Shown here piece after piece: positions 1 to 27,849 of a stretch of DNA of 64,000 nucleotides. The notes beneath the pieces were generated by a model, which did no database searches, was not told the DNA's origin, and saw nothing but the letters and a program-made list of their open reading frames with translations. Positions within the stretch are counted from its first letter, which is position 1. The number at the start of each line of letters is the position of its first letter. The DNA is from Brienomyrus brachyistius (Eukaryota; Chordata; Actinopteri; Osteoglossiformes; Mormyridae). The position numbers and the translations under genes were made by a program. The DNA lies in contig NC_064536.1 of the NCBI RefSeq assembly GCF_023856365.1, forward strand, positions 35,208,776 through 35,272,775, written 5' to 3'.

Positions 1-118
1 CTGTGTCACTGCCTCTGCGGGAGCTGTCACAGTGTCACTGCCTGTGCGTGAGCTGTCACACTGTGTCACTGCCTGTGCGTGAGCAGTCACACTGTGTCAC
101 TGCCTCTGTGTGCCTCTG
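1..118. repeat. Minisatellite, about 32-bp unit, cut by window start
   Basis: Three to four imperfect copies of a unit built on TGTCACTGCCTGTGCGTGAG plus CTGTCACACTG. It lies in an ATP8A2 intron and continues beyond the left edge. No coding content is seen from here to the first exon at 947 apart from the dispersed repeat described separately. Confidence 0.8.
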
Positions 119-539
119 AATGTGTGTGGTGAGAATGTACCTGTGCGTGTTTAGATTTCTGCGTCCATGTGCTTCCAGTTAGTTTGAGCAGCATGTTTGT
201 TTTTGCTGAGAGTGAGAGCGCAGCCTGAAGCCCCCCCTCTCCCCCCCCCTCCCCAGGACCACTGGGAGAGGCAGGAAAATCTAAATTAATATGGTGAATG
301 TGCTTATGTGTGTTTTATGTGATCAGCTTCTTCAATGCTGCCTTTTTATTGCTAATAAAAGGCTGCTGATACAGATTCCCCAAACGCCTCCCAGCCCCCT
401 TCACCTCCAGCTTCGCTCTGAGCTCTGGCTTGATATGTATCAGATGTTGGAGAGAGTCAGGAACAGCATTGATAACAGCCTTACAGCTGTGGCTGCTCCC
501 AGTCACACTCTCAGCTTGGCCCAGCATCCACACACACTG

Positions 540-570
<31 letters not shown>

Positions 571-575
<5 letters not shown>

Positions 576-786
576 TTGTAATTATATCTTGGGGACTCTC
601 CATTGATTTCTATGGGGAAACCTGTAATCCCAGCATGACATACTTACCGACTACCCAGCCCTAACTTTAACCAAAAGTAACCAAACCAAATATAAGACTT
701 GGATTTTTTTTTTTTTTGGATTTTTAGTTTTTTGGTTGAATTCACAGATCTTTATGGGGACCTGAAAAATGGTCTCCACAATGTAA
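571..786. repeat. Dispersed GGGGAC repeat, copy 1
   Basis: Contains the recurring modules TTGGGGACTCTCCATT, a CCCAGCCCTAACTTTAACC block, a tract ending in CACAGATCTTTATGGGGACC, and the short hairpin GGGGACCTG..GGTCTCC. It directly follows a (CA)n run at 549-570. At least seven related copies occur in this window (6.5, 7.1, 13.0, 54.8, 55.1, 55.4 and 63.1 kb), so it is a real interspersed family. I could not name it. Confidence 0.6.
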
Positions 787-946
787 CATAAACATAATCC
801 ACACACACAGAGGTGAAGAATAACATACTCTACCAGAGTCTGCTTATGAGTATATCAGTATCAGAATGTGTTCGTTTAAGCGTGTACCTGCCCTCTGTGC
901 CCATAACAAGTGTGTGACAGTACCGACACTCCGTTGCCTTCTACAG

Positions 947-14703
<13,757 letters not shown>

Positions 14704-15596
14704 CCACCCCAGCATGCTCCACCCCCCAGGCAGAGGGACTGTAGTGCAGCTGCTGGGGAGTTTGTCTCGGGTGGGACGGAGTGTGATGGAGCAGCACTCT
14801 CTGCAGAGGCCTTACTGGAAGTCTGATGCTACACGCGGACAACCTTGCTGGGTGTGGCGTACTGGCTGGAGGGGGCGTCCTGGGAGCCTGGTCCTCTCAC
14901 AGAGGCCAGGGGTCAAACTTGGTTTTTCAATTTTTATTAAGGGCAGTCAGGCACAGCGCACTCCCAGTTTGCCAGATATGAGTACAGTTTCTGTTTGAGT
15001 CTGTATGAGTGTGTGTGAGAGCATGTGTGTGTGTGTCTGTGTGTGTCACTCCTCTGCGCACCCTTTCATCTCACGCTCCTGAGCCAGAGGTTTAACGCAT
15101 CATTCATCGCCGCGGTGATGGTGGGGGGTAGCGTTTGGGGCCCTTTTAAATAAACATGAAACACACAGGCCTGGGAGGAATTCCTTTCAGGGATTGTGTG
15201 TGTGTGCGTCGGGCACGCTGCCATGTTCCAGACCAGCACCCCCCCTACCCCAGAGCACTCTACACCCCCATTGCTGTCAGGCAGCCAGGAAACACAGGAA
15301 GTCTGCCTGAGATGAGGCCAGCAGAGCCCAGCACAGCACTCTCCCACCCATCAGGACCCTCTGGCCATGCCCTCCTGCCCGTCAGGACCCCTCCTGGATG
15401 CGCCCGCCGGTCTCCACGTTTCCCCTCCATGTCTCGTTGTGGCACGTCTGTTTGTGTTTCGCTGCTTTGCGATCCTCCATAGACTCCCACCCAGAGTACT
15501 GGACTGTTGCTGCATGTGGCCCCTCCCCCCATTGTGGGCCCCGCCCCTCCATGTGGAGCCCCGCCCCGTAGCACTCCTGCTCACTTCATACTGCCT

Positions 15597-15602
15597 AATA
15601 AA
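15597..15602 (+). terminator. Poly(A) signal AATAAA, likely ATP8A2 3' end
   Basis: A canonical AATAAA lies 894 bp after the ATP8A2 stop, so 14704 to about 15620 is the probable 3' UTR. A second candidate, ATTAAA, lies at 15802-15807. Confidence 0.6.
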
Positions 15603-15809
15603 GTGGAATTTCGTCTCCTGGTGTGACCTTCTCTGCTGTTTTTCCTATTTAATCCAGACACTTGGGACCGTCATGAAGATAAAAACTCGCAGATGGGCTG
15701 AGATTGGACTGAGCTTGATCGCGCCCTGGCCGGGTCCAGTTACGGCGTAGGTGGCTCTGCCGTCAGGGCTGCTTTAGTAATGAAAAGATCTGGAATGTTC
15801 CAATATTAA

Positions 15810-17540
15810 AGCATTGCTCTGAGTCTCGCTCGTGTATGAGTGTCACTCATAGCTGACAGGGACGCTGATGCCGGGCCTCCAAGGTCTCCGGCTGTAACCA
15901 TGGTAACAATAGCACACAGTGACCATTCCCAGCCAAACATTGTGGGGAAGAGGGCTGGGCCCACACCGGATGGGTTTTGTTTCAGCCCCTGCTGTTCACG
16001 CCCCCAGGGGTCTCTGTGGCAACCTGCCAGGAACATGGGCCAGCTGCTGTGAAAACGCATGTGTGAGAGTCTGAGTGTGTTTGGCAGTAAATATCAGGCA
16101 TAACTCTGACGTGTCACTTTGGGGACCCGGCCCCCTCTAGATTGGTGGGCCTGCCCTCCTCTTTCAGTGACCAGTTTCATGAATTGCTCTCTCTTCAGCT
16201 GCTGACTCTGGTCTTCATACCCGATAGACTGCTGTTGGTGGCACAGACTCTGAGGTACACACATTCCCACTCTCAGGCCTGACCTTTATAAAATCCTTCC
16301 CGCTGTGGGAGCATAGCGTGATTCACCCCTAGGCATCACGTCTGCAGGTTTTAGCCAGTTTCATGCAGGACGCAGTAACACTGGCAGAGCCCAGCTAACA
16401 CCATCCACGCTAAATGTTTATTATAAAAAGCTGTCGGCACGTAGGCCACACACAAGTGTGCACATCACTGCATAAATACAGTTGTGTCTCTGGTACAGTT
16501 TACAGTTTGCTTGTCCTGAAGTCTCCTGTCTGCAGAGTCTGTGTCTGACACACACGCTAATGTCTATGCTACACGCATACCTTTAGCATCTGGGGAACAA
16601 CGCCACTTCCTGCTCCCCCGGCTGAGCTAGGCTGTGTCTGCTGCAGCTTGTTGATAGCTGCTCAATAAGCTGTTTCTCAAGCCCACATTTTCTCAGAGCA
16701 ACTTGAAGAGCAGGACACAGTCCACTGACACACCCACAGATAAACTGACAGACACAGAGGCAGGCAGAGAGGAGCCCAGGACATGCAGGACTTGGCAAAC
16801 TGGAGATACTCTGTAATGAGCTGAGCAGCCCTACAAAAGGCTGCTGATGCACAGGAAGGATCAGCCTCACACACAGAGCTCACATACACTCTACATACAC
16901 ACACACACAGGTGATGGTGTAAATCCAAAGTGAGTCACCCACATGCTCTTGTGTTTGGGAGCTTCTCACAGTCTGTCCTATGTTCACTTCATTACATTTA
17001 CAGCTCTACTGGGATGCAGTGAGCCGACTCTTATATTACAGCACCTGCAATACCCATTACACAAAATCTGCAAGCTCCACACACTCCATATCGCACACGT
17101 TCTGTACTGGACGCATGTAACTCCAGACGCTGTGTACCACGCACATGTAATTCCACCCGCCAGATACTGAGACTCCACGTGCCACATACCTCATACATGT
17201 AACTCCACACTCTCAATAACACTCATGTAACTCCACATACAGCATACCGCACACATGTAACTCCACACACTCCCTGTACTTCACAGATTTACGTCCATAC
17301 CATACACTCTCTTTAGAACATACTGCACTCTGCACATATCACACTGTACATCTCAAGTTGCAGCTGATAAACACAAGGACATGAACACATTTTAACATAC
17401 ATGTGCAAGCACATCCAAGGGCAGATAAACAGCATGAACCTCATCTTTCACCATCACGCCTCTGTTGTACTGGGTACAAAAATAACTTTATACAAATATA
17501 CATGGCTTGCTTCAGCTCAGTCCAGGATGGGGCACAAGGT
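15810..17540. other. Intergenic, tail-to-tail gap between ATP8A2 and SHISA2
   Basis: No exon, RNA gene or named element was recognised. There are degenerate repeats around 17000-17300 (CATGTAACTCCACAC units). A TTTATT at 16417-16422 reads AATAAA on the minus strand and could end a long SHISA2 3' UTR, but nothing proves it. Confidence 0.5.
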
Positions 17541-17584
17541 GGTGCAGCAGGCCCCAGTGGACAGTCATCAGGGTACAACAGAAC

Positions 17585-18245
17585 CCCATGGGGCAGTACA
17601 GTCTCCAGAGTGGGACGGGGCCCCAGAGAACAGTTCCCAGGGTGGGACGGGGCCTCAGAGGACAGTTTCCAGAGTGGGATGGGGCCCCAGAGGACAGTCT
17701 CCAGAGTGGACGGGGCCCCAGAGGATAGTTCCCAGTGTGGGACGGGGCCCCAGAGGAGAGTTTCCAGAGTGGGACGGAGCCCCAGAGGATAGTTCCCACT
17801 GTGGGACGGGGCCCCAGAGGATAGTTCCCAGTGTGGGACGGGGCCCCAGAGGATAGTTCCCAGTGTGGGACGGGGCCCCAGAGGACAGTTTCCAGAGTGG
17901 GACGGAGCCCCAGAGGATAGTTCCCAGTGTGGGACGGGGCCCCAGAGGACAGTCTCCAGAGTGGGACGGGGCCCCAGAGGATAGTTCCCAGTGTGGGACG
18001 GGGCCCCAGAGGATAGTTCCCAGTCTGGGACGGGGCCCCAGAGGACAGTCTCCAGAGTGGGACGGGGCCTCAGAGGACAGTCTCCAGAGTGGGATGGGGC
18101 CCCAGAGGACAGTATCCAGAGTGGGACGGAGCCCCAGAGGACAGTCTCCAGAGTGGGACGGGGCCCCAGAGGACAGTACACAGCATGGGACGGGGCCCCA
18201 GAGGACAGTACACAGCATGGGACGGGGGCCCAGAGGATAGTCATC
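17585..18245. repeat. GC-rich minisatellite, 32-bp unit
   Basis: About twenty copies of a unit formed by GTGGGACGGGGCCCCAGAGG followed by ACAGTCTCCAGA, with ATAGTTCCCAGT variants. It starts about 225 bp downstream of the SHISA2 stop on the minus strand and may be transcribed in the 3' UTR. The G-runs make it G-quadruplex prone on the plus strand. Confidence 0.95.
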
Positions 18246-18412
18246 AGGGAGCAACATAGCCCCTGGTGGAGTACAGTCCCTGGAGTGGGAAAGGGCCTCT
18301 GGACAGATCAGGGCATCTAGCTTGGAACAGTTTTCTCTTACATGGCTGTGGGACATAGGTATGTCCATCTAGTTCCACATACATTAACACAAACGCAAAT
18401 ACACACGTTTTA

Positions 18413-18433
18413 ACCCCTCCCCACAATATTCGG
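18413..18433. repeat. 21-bp exact direct repeat, copy A (3' flank of SHISA2)
   Basis: ACCCCTCCCCACAATATTCG plus one G, 36 bp past the SHISA2 stop. An identical copy lies at 21804-21824 upstream of the SHISA2 start. Confidence 0.85.
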
Positions 18434-18468
18434 GGGGGGGGAGGGGCATCCTTTTATGACTCCACCCA

Positions 18469-21701
<3,233 letters not shown>

Positions 21702-21803
21702 CTAACCTTGGAAAATGGACAGCCTGTTTAATGATGGACCGACAAGAGAAAAGTAAAAAGCCGACAGAAAGCATCCGAGAGGAGTGTTCTGTAATCCAAA
21801 GTG

Positions 21804-21824
21804 ACCCCTCCCCACAATATTCGG
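21804..21824. repeat. 21-bp exact direct repeat, copy B (5' flank of SHISA2)
   Basis: Identical to 18413-18433 and in the same orientation. It sits about 14 bp inside a TATA-like element (21838-21846, minus strand), hence near the likely SHISA2 transcription start. Confidence 0.85.
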
Positions 21825-22713
21825 CGCCCTTTGGTTTGCTTAAATAGCTACCCACCGCTGAACAACTTGAAAAGTTTGAAAAACAATTAATTGTGAACAG
21901 GAGTGATACGACCAGTGCGTTTTTCCAGATGACTGTGTAGAGCGTGCATTTTTTACAGCAAAGACTCAAACTACCGTTGAAATCAGAATCCATGCAGCCC
22001 AAATGAACCAGTACTAGCGCGGAAGTAATGCAGAGCTTGTCCCATGTCTTCCCAAGTAACACACGTCTCATATAACTTTTCCCCGGAGATGCACGGAAGC
22101 CAGCTCCGATTTACATGTAATCCATACGCGCCGGGATCTTCTCACGAACTGCTTCTGCTCTGCCCAAGAGACCAACTCATACTGACGTTTTCTTAACTTC
22201 TATTCCATATGAATCTTTTCACCATCTCCGAACATATGCAGAATGCGAGAGCTCTACGGCAAACAGTCTTCGAATGCAAAACACGGGGGACACTGGAAAT
22301 CACAGAGTCGGACAACGAGAATCTCCTGACGGCAGTGGTCCGTGGATAAGACCAGTACCGCAAATGATTCCTTTTCAGTAGAGGGGTGCATCCAGTTGCG
22401 CTTGCGCAGTATAAACCCGTAATGTATTTGCCTAGTTAGTCTCAACCAACCAATTGTCAGTGTAAACGACCCTGTTTTGCGGGACCATATAACTTATGAG
22501 TTGGTGGAATGTCCCAGTGTACGGAACCCCAGTCCGCTCTAAGTGCTTCAATGTGCGAGCCGAGCTGGACTGCTCCGGGGCACCGTGTGGGAAGTCCGAT
22601 GATGGGGAGAACAGCGGGGGCGTATGTGGTGCCAAATTACAAGTCATGCCGTTAAGAGGTACAGTATAGTACACGGTAGCAGCCGTGACTAATGACGCTG
22701 AAACTCTTATTTC

Positions 22714-23056
22714 CTACCCCGTGAATTTATTTATAATGTTCCCCATCCAGTGCATTGAATATTCAGGCGGATACCCAGTACATATCACCTCATGTAACAT
22801 TCTTACATTTTCGTTGGTCACTGTTAAATTACTTCGTTCATACATTTGTCTACTGCTAGATTTAATTAATTCCTTAATCACAGGAATTTGTTCCACACCG
22901 GAAAATCCGGTCATGCATCCACTATGTTTACACCAACTGCTTAAAAATTGCCTACACACCCAGCGCACATCCAGAGAAGTATGGTGTTCATAGAAGTCAC
23001 GGTACAATCCGTTCATGTCGATTCTACGCAGTGGTACAAAACAACTATGGAATAAA
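22714..23056 (-). CDS. Unidentified exon-like ORF, about 114 codons
   Basis: I do not recognise this. On the minus strand an acceptor-like tract, CCCGGCTTTTATTTGCAG, precedes position 23056. From there the frame stays open through an internal ATG (23016) to a TAG at 22714. The product has mixed hydrophilic composition with conserved-looking stretches (LYRDFYEHHTSLDVRWVCRQ and ENVRMLHEVICTGYPPEYSM). After the TAG the same frame stays open again to about 22432. It could be a terminal exon of an unknown gene, a decayed gene, a TE fragment or chance. An overlapping plus-strand frame (22685-22993) is of similar length, so openness alone is weak evidence. The surrounding 21850-22700 and 23060-23470 segments show nothing else. 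Confidence 0.25.
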
Positions 23057-23681
23057 CTGCAAATAAAAGCCGGGTTAATGTTCCAGTAGAAAAAAATCAG
23101 AGCATAATTAACACTACATTTTTAGCAATGCGATTTCAAAGATCACTGTCATAAATTCTTCCGTACGTTTAAAATGAAAAAAAAAAAACCATGAAGTCCA
23201 TCAAAAGTTTAAGCCTAATAGTGGAGTGGATTTTGTTAGCGGCAGCGCCATCTTCTGGGACTGTCAGACGTTGCGTTTTGTTCCTCTGTGATACACTGAT
23301 GTCTCCTTCTACTGACTCGGCAATGGATAAGTTAGGTGCCTGAAGAAGTGATATCCAAGAAGACACAGATGAAGTGGATTGGAATCAGGCTTATTTAAAA
23401 GCACAAAAACAAAAGATAAACACAACTCCTGCAATATAAATGGCTGATGAGAATGTAAATAGTACATGAATCTCCATAATATGTCTATTAATATTCCAGA
23501 TATATGCACTAAATGTTTAATTAAAAAAGGAACCCTTCTTCACTGTCTATAGGAATGTCCCAAGATACATAAATTCTGGGAAGATGTTATCAAGTGTTTG
23601 TCAGAGCTGTTTAGCGTAAAAATCCCTCTAAAGGTTAAACTCTGTGTGCTTGGAATTTACCCAGTGGGATTTACACAAACA

Positions 23682-26471
23682 CCTCTCCTGGAGCCGACAC
23701 CTTATCATGGTGGAGGGGTTTGCGTGTTCCAATGATCCCAGGAGCTATGTTGCCCGGGGCTTTATGCCCCTGGTAGGGTCACCCAAGGCAAACAGGTCCT
23801 AGGTGAGGAACCAGACGAAGTATGGCTCAGAAGACCCCTAATGATGGACAACATTTTGAATCCACGGTTTCCCTTGCCCGGATGCGGGTCACCGGGGCCG
23901 CCCCCTGGAGCCAGGCCTGGGGATGGGGCTTGATGACGAGCACCTGATGGCCAGGCCTACACCCATGGGGATTGGTCGGGCACAGCCTGAACAAGGCACA
24001 TGGGTTCCCCCTCCAATGGGCTCACCACCCATGGGAGGGGCCATAGGGGTCAGGTGCGATGTGAGTTGGGCAGCGGGCAGAGGTGGTGACCTTGGTGGTC
24101 CGATCCTCGGCTGCAGAAGCTAGCTCTAGGGACATGGAATGTCACCTCTCTGATGGGGAAGGAGCCTGAACTGGTGCGTGATGATTGACTTTATAGTTGT
24201 GTCGTTGGACTTGCGGCTGCATGTCTTGGACACTCGGGTGAAGAGAGGGGTGGAGCTGTCAACTGATCACTACCTGGTGGTGGGTTGGCTCCGCTGGTGG
24301 GGGAGGAAGCCGGCCAGGCCTGGTAGGCCCAAGCGTATAGTGAGGGTCTACTGGGAATGTCTGGAGGAATCCCCTGTCAGAAAGAGTTTCAACTCCTACC
24401 TCCGGCAGAACTTCTCCCATATCCCGGGGGAGGAGGGGGACATTGAGTCCGAATGGGCCATGTTCCACGCCTCCATTGTGGAGGCAGCTGACCGGAGCTG
24501 CGGCCGTAACGTGGTCGGTGCCTGTCGCGGTGGCAATCCCCGAACCCGCTGGTGGACACTGGCGGTGAGGGATGCCGTCAACCCGAAGAAGGAGTCCTAT
24601 CAGGCCTTTTTAGCCTGTGGGACTCCAGAGGCAGGTGACGGCTACCGGCAGGCTAAACAGGATGCGGCTTCGGCGGTTGCTGAGGCAAAAACTCGGGTGT
24701 GGGAGGAGTTTGGCGAGGCCATGGAAAATGACTTCCGGACAGCTTCGAGGAGATTCTGATCAACCATCCGGCGGCTCAGGGCGGGAAAGCGGTGCGACAT
24801 CAATACGGTGCGACATGTTTATGGTGGGGATGGTGCGCTGCTGACCTCAACTTGGGACGTTTTGGGTCGATGGAAGGAATACTTTGAAGACCTCCTCAAT
24901 CCCACCGACACGCCTTCTGATGTGGAAGCAGAGTGTGGGGACTTGGGGGTGGAATCACCTATCTCTGGGACGGAGGTTGCTGATGTGGTTAAAAAGCTCC
25001 TCAGTGGCTGGGCCCCGGGGGTGGATGAGATTCGCCCGGAGTTACTCAAGGCTCTGGATGTTGCGGGGCTGTCTTGGTTGACACACATCTGCAGCATCGC
25101 GTGGACATCGGGGGCAGTGCCCCTGGACTGGCAGACCGGGGTGGTGGTCCCCCTCTTCAAGAAAGGGGACTAGAGGGTGTGCTCCAACTATAGGGGGATC
25201 ACACTCCTCAGCCTCCCTGGTAAGGTCTTTTCAGGGGTTCTGTAGAGGAGGGTCCGCCGGATTGTGTGGTTTTCGCCCCGGCCGTGGAGCAGTGGACCAG
25301 CTCTATACTCTCCGCAGGGTTTTGGAGGGTTCATGGGAGTTTGCCCAACCAGTCTACATGTGTTTTGTGGACTTGGAGAAGGCATTCGACCATGACCCTC
25401 GGGGAGTCCTGTGGGGTGGTGCTCCGGGAGTATGGGGTACCGGGCTTCCTTTTATGGGCTGTTCGGTCCCTGTATGACCGGTGCCAGAGCCTGGTCCGCA
25501 TGGGTGGCAATAAGTCGTTTCCGGTGAGGGTTGGAATCCGCCAGGGCTGCCCTTTGTCACCGATTCTGTTCATAGTTTTTATGGACAGAATTTCTAGGCG
25601 CAGCCAGGGTGTTGAGGGTGTCCGGTTTGGTGACCTCAGGATTAGGTCTCTGCTTTTTGCAGATGATGTGGTTCTCTTGGCTTCATCGGACCGTGACCTT
25701 CAGCTCTCACTGGGACAGTTCGCAGCCGAGTGTGAAGCGGCTGGGATGAGAATCAGCATCTCCAAATCTGAGACCATGGTCCTCAGCCAGAAAAGGGCAG
25801 AATGCTCTCTCCAGCTTGGGGATGGGGTCCTCTCCCAAGTGGAGGAGTTTAAGTATCCCAGGGTCTTGTTCACAAGTGAGGGAATGATGGAACGGGAGAC
25901 TGACCAGCGGATCAGTGCGGTGTCAGCGGGTGATGCGGGCGCTGCATCGGTCTGTCATGGTGAAGAATGAGCTGAGCCAAAAGGCAAAGCTCTCGATTTA
26001 CCAGTCGATCTACGTTCCTACCCTCAGCTATGGTCATGAGCTATGGGTAATGACCGAAAGAATGAGATCGCGAGTGCAAGCGGCCGAAATGAGTTTTCTC
26101 CGCAGGGTGGCTGGGCTCTCCCTTAGAGATAGGGTGAGGAGCTCAGTCATTTGGGAGGGACTCAGAGTAGAGCTGCTGCTCCTCCGCATTGAAAGGAGCC
26201 AGATGAGGTGGCTCGGGCATCTGGTCAGGATGCCTCCTGGACGCCTCCCTGGTGAGGTGTTCCGGGCATGTCCCACTGGGAGAAGGGAAGACCCAGGACA
26301 CGCTGGAGTGACTATGTCTCTAGGCTGGCCTGGGAACGCCTCTGGATCCCCCCAGAGGAGCTGGATGAAGTGGCTGGGGAGAGAGAAGTCTGGGCCTCCC
26401 TGCTGAGACTGCTGCCCCCGCGACCCGACCTCGGATTAAGCGGGAGATGATGGATGGATGGATGGATGGAT
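23682..26471 (+). mobile_element. Rex3-like RTE-clade LINE, inactive
   Basis: Flanked by a perfect 15-bp target duplication GGATTTACACAAACA (23667-23681 and 26472-26486) and ending in a (GATG)n tail, as Rex3/RTE elements do. The reverse transcriptase shows CSNYRGITLLSLPGKVFSG, CGFRPGRGAVDQLYTLRRVL, GCPLSPILFIVFMDRISRR and the catalytic LLFADDVVLLASSDRDLQ. The C-terminus has ELWVMTERMRSRVQAAEMSF and WLGHLVRMPPGRLPGEVF. Stops and shifts break the frame (for example TAG at 25171 and a stop at 24757). The endonuclease domain is almost entirely missing: LTLGTWNVTSLMGKEPELVR-like sequence near 24130 jumps at about 24182 to MIDFIVVSLDLRLHVLDTRV. A dead, internally deleted copy. Confidence 0.88.
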
Positions 26472-26629
26472 GGATTTACACAAACAGAGAAACAGACTAA
26501 ACTACTATACTTTTACCTACTTCAAGCCAGGAAAGCTATTGCACTATGCTGGAAGAGTATGGATGCCCCTTCCTTGAGACTCTGGATAAAGGAACTTGCA
26601 GATTGTACTGGCTTGGAAAGACTAACATA

Positions 26630-27152
26630 CAGTGGTGTGAAAAACTATGATTCCTGATTTCTTATTCTTTTGCATGTTTGTCACACAAAATGTTTCTGAT
26701 CATCAAACACATTTAACTATTAGTCAAATATAACACAAGTAAACACAAAATGCAGTTTTTAAAATGATGGTTTTTATTATTTAGGGAGAAAAAAAATCCA
26801 AACCTGAACCTAATAACTGGTTGGACCACCCTTAGCAGCAATAACTGCAATCAAGCGTTTGCGATAACTTGCAATGAGTCTTTTACAGCGCTCTGGAGGA
26901 ATTTTGGCCCACTCATCTTTGCAGAATTGTTGTAATTTAGCTTTATTTGAGGGTTTTCTAGCATGAACCGCCTTTTTAAGGTCATGCCATAGCATCTTAA
27001 TTGGATTCAGGTCAGGACTTTGACTAGGCCATTTTGTGTTTACTTGTGTTATATCTGACTAATAGTTAAATGTGTTTGATGATCAGAAACATTTTGTGTG
27101 ACAAACATGCAAAAGAATAAGAAATCAGGAATCATAGTTTTTCACACCACTG
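26630..27152 (-). mobile_element. Internally deleted Tc1-like transposon, about 123-bp inverted repeats
   Basis: The ends CAGTGGTGTGAAAAACTATG and its complement are flanked by TA duplications (26628-26629, 27153-27154). The long inverted repeats run about 26630-26752 and 27031-27152. Between them only the last 60 or so codons of a Tc1 transposase remain on the minus strand (26995-26810: LWHDLKKAVHARKPSNKAKL, then CKRLIASYRKRLIAVIAAKG). The DDE catalytic core is gone. Confidence 0.88.
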
Positions 27153-27714
27153 TATATTGCCATATTGCCAAAGGCAAACGAAAAGACTTTATAAATCTCT
27201 GGGAACCATATATGAGCATAGAAACCAGAAACAGGGCTCATCTATAAAGATGTGGAATATTTTATATATTTTTTTTAATTATTTTTGTTCTCTGGCTTTA
27301 TGGATATTTCTGTTTTGTCATTCTGAAAATTTGACTTGTTTTTATACTTAAGTGTAATTTATACAAGTTTTGTGTGTGTGTGTGTGTGTGTGTGAGTGAG
27401 AGAGAGAGAGAGTGAGAGTGTAAGAGTTTGGGTGACCATTTGCAGTATTTGTTGAAATGTTGAGATATCTGTGTTATATAAAAGAAAATTCAATAAAAAA
27501 ATATGACAAAAAAAACCCATTTTGTTCCAAAGGAGTTGTTGGTAATATTAGACATAATTAATCCGGATATTATTAAGTTCCGTCTGTATGTTTTACTGAG
27601 TAATACGTCTGCCCCTACAGCTTTCTTTTTTTCTACTTTTTTATCTAGTTTTTGATTCCTCTTCTCTGCTGAACTCTGGCTCTTTGGAACTTTCTTTCTT
27701 TCTTTCTTTCTTAA

Positions 27715-27844
27715 TTAATTAATTAAGAAGGAAATAATGGAATATCCTTTAATAATATCCAAATTAATTTATTAATCAATTAAGTAATTAATGAATCTGG
27801 ATATTATCAAAGAATATTCCTTTCTTTCCTTCTTAATTAATTAA
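27715..27844. repeat. Inverted repeat, 46-bp arms
   Basis: Arms at 27715-27760 and 27799-27844 pair with about four mismatches (arm starts TTAATTAATTAAGAAGGAAA, ends ATAATATCC) around a 38-bp AT-rich loop. A (TTTC)n run precedes it. The right arm abuts the 5'-truncated CR1-like LINE. Sequence 27518-27700 shows no feature. Confidence 0.8.
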
Positions 27845-27849
27845 TCTAG

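Larger units (their letters stand above)
23480..27517 (+). mobile_element. L1-type LINE 3' remnant, interrupted by Rex3 and Tc1 insertions
   Basis: The host fragment encodes the L1 ORF2 C-terminal cysteine region (CTKCLIKKGTLLHCLWECPK, then HKFWEDVIKCLSELF) up to 23681. It resumes at 26487 (TEKQTKLLYFYLLQARKAIA) and again after 27154 (CHIAKGKRKDFINLWEP). The 3' UTR has a (TG)n tract and ends in AATAAAAAAATATGACAAAA near 27517. Removing the two insertions restores a continuous reading frame, which shows the nesting. It is heavily 5'-truncated and cannot be active. Confidence 0.75.

Noticed and set aside
291..581. 96-codon plus-strand frame in the first intron
   Set aside because: No similarity to ATP8A2, runs into a (CA)n repeat and an opposite-strand frame of equal length exists.
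17403..18368. Open frames up to 267 codons over 17.4-18.4 kb
   Set aside because: 32-bp minisatellite; frames on both strands alternate with unit-length changes, no coding signature.
24178..26450. Separate host genes for the reverse-transcriptase-like frames
   Set aside because: Contiguous parts of one Rex3-like element with target duplications at both ends.
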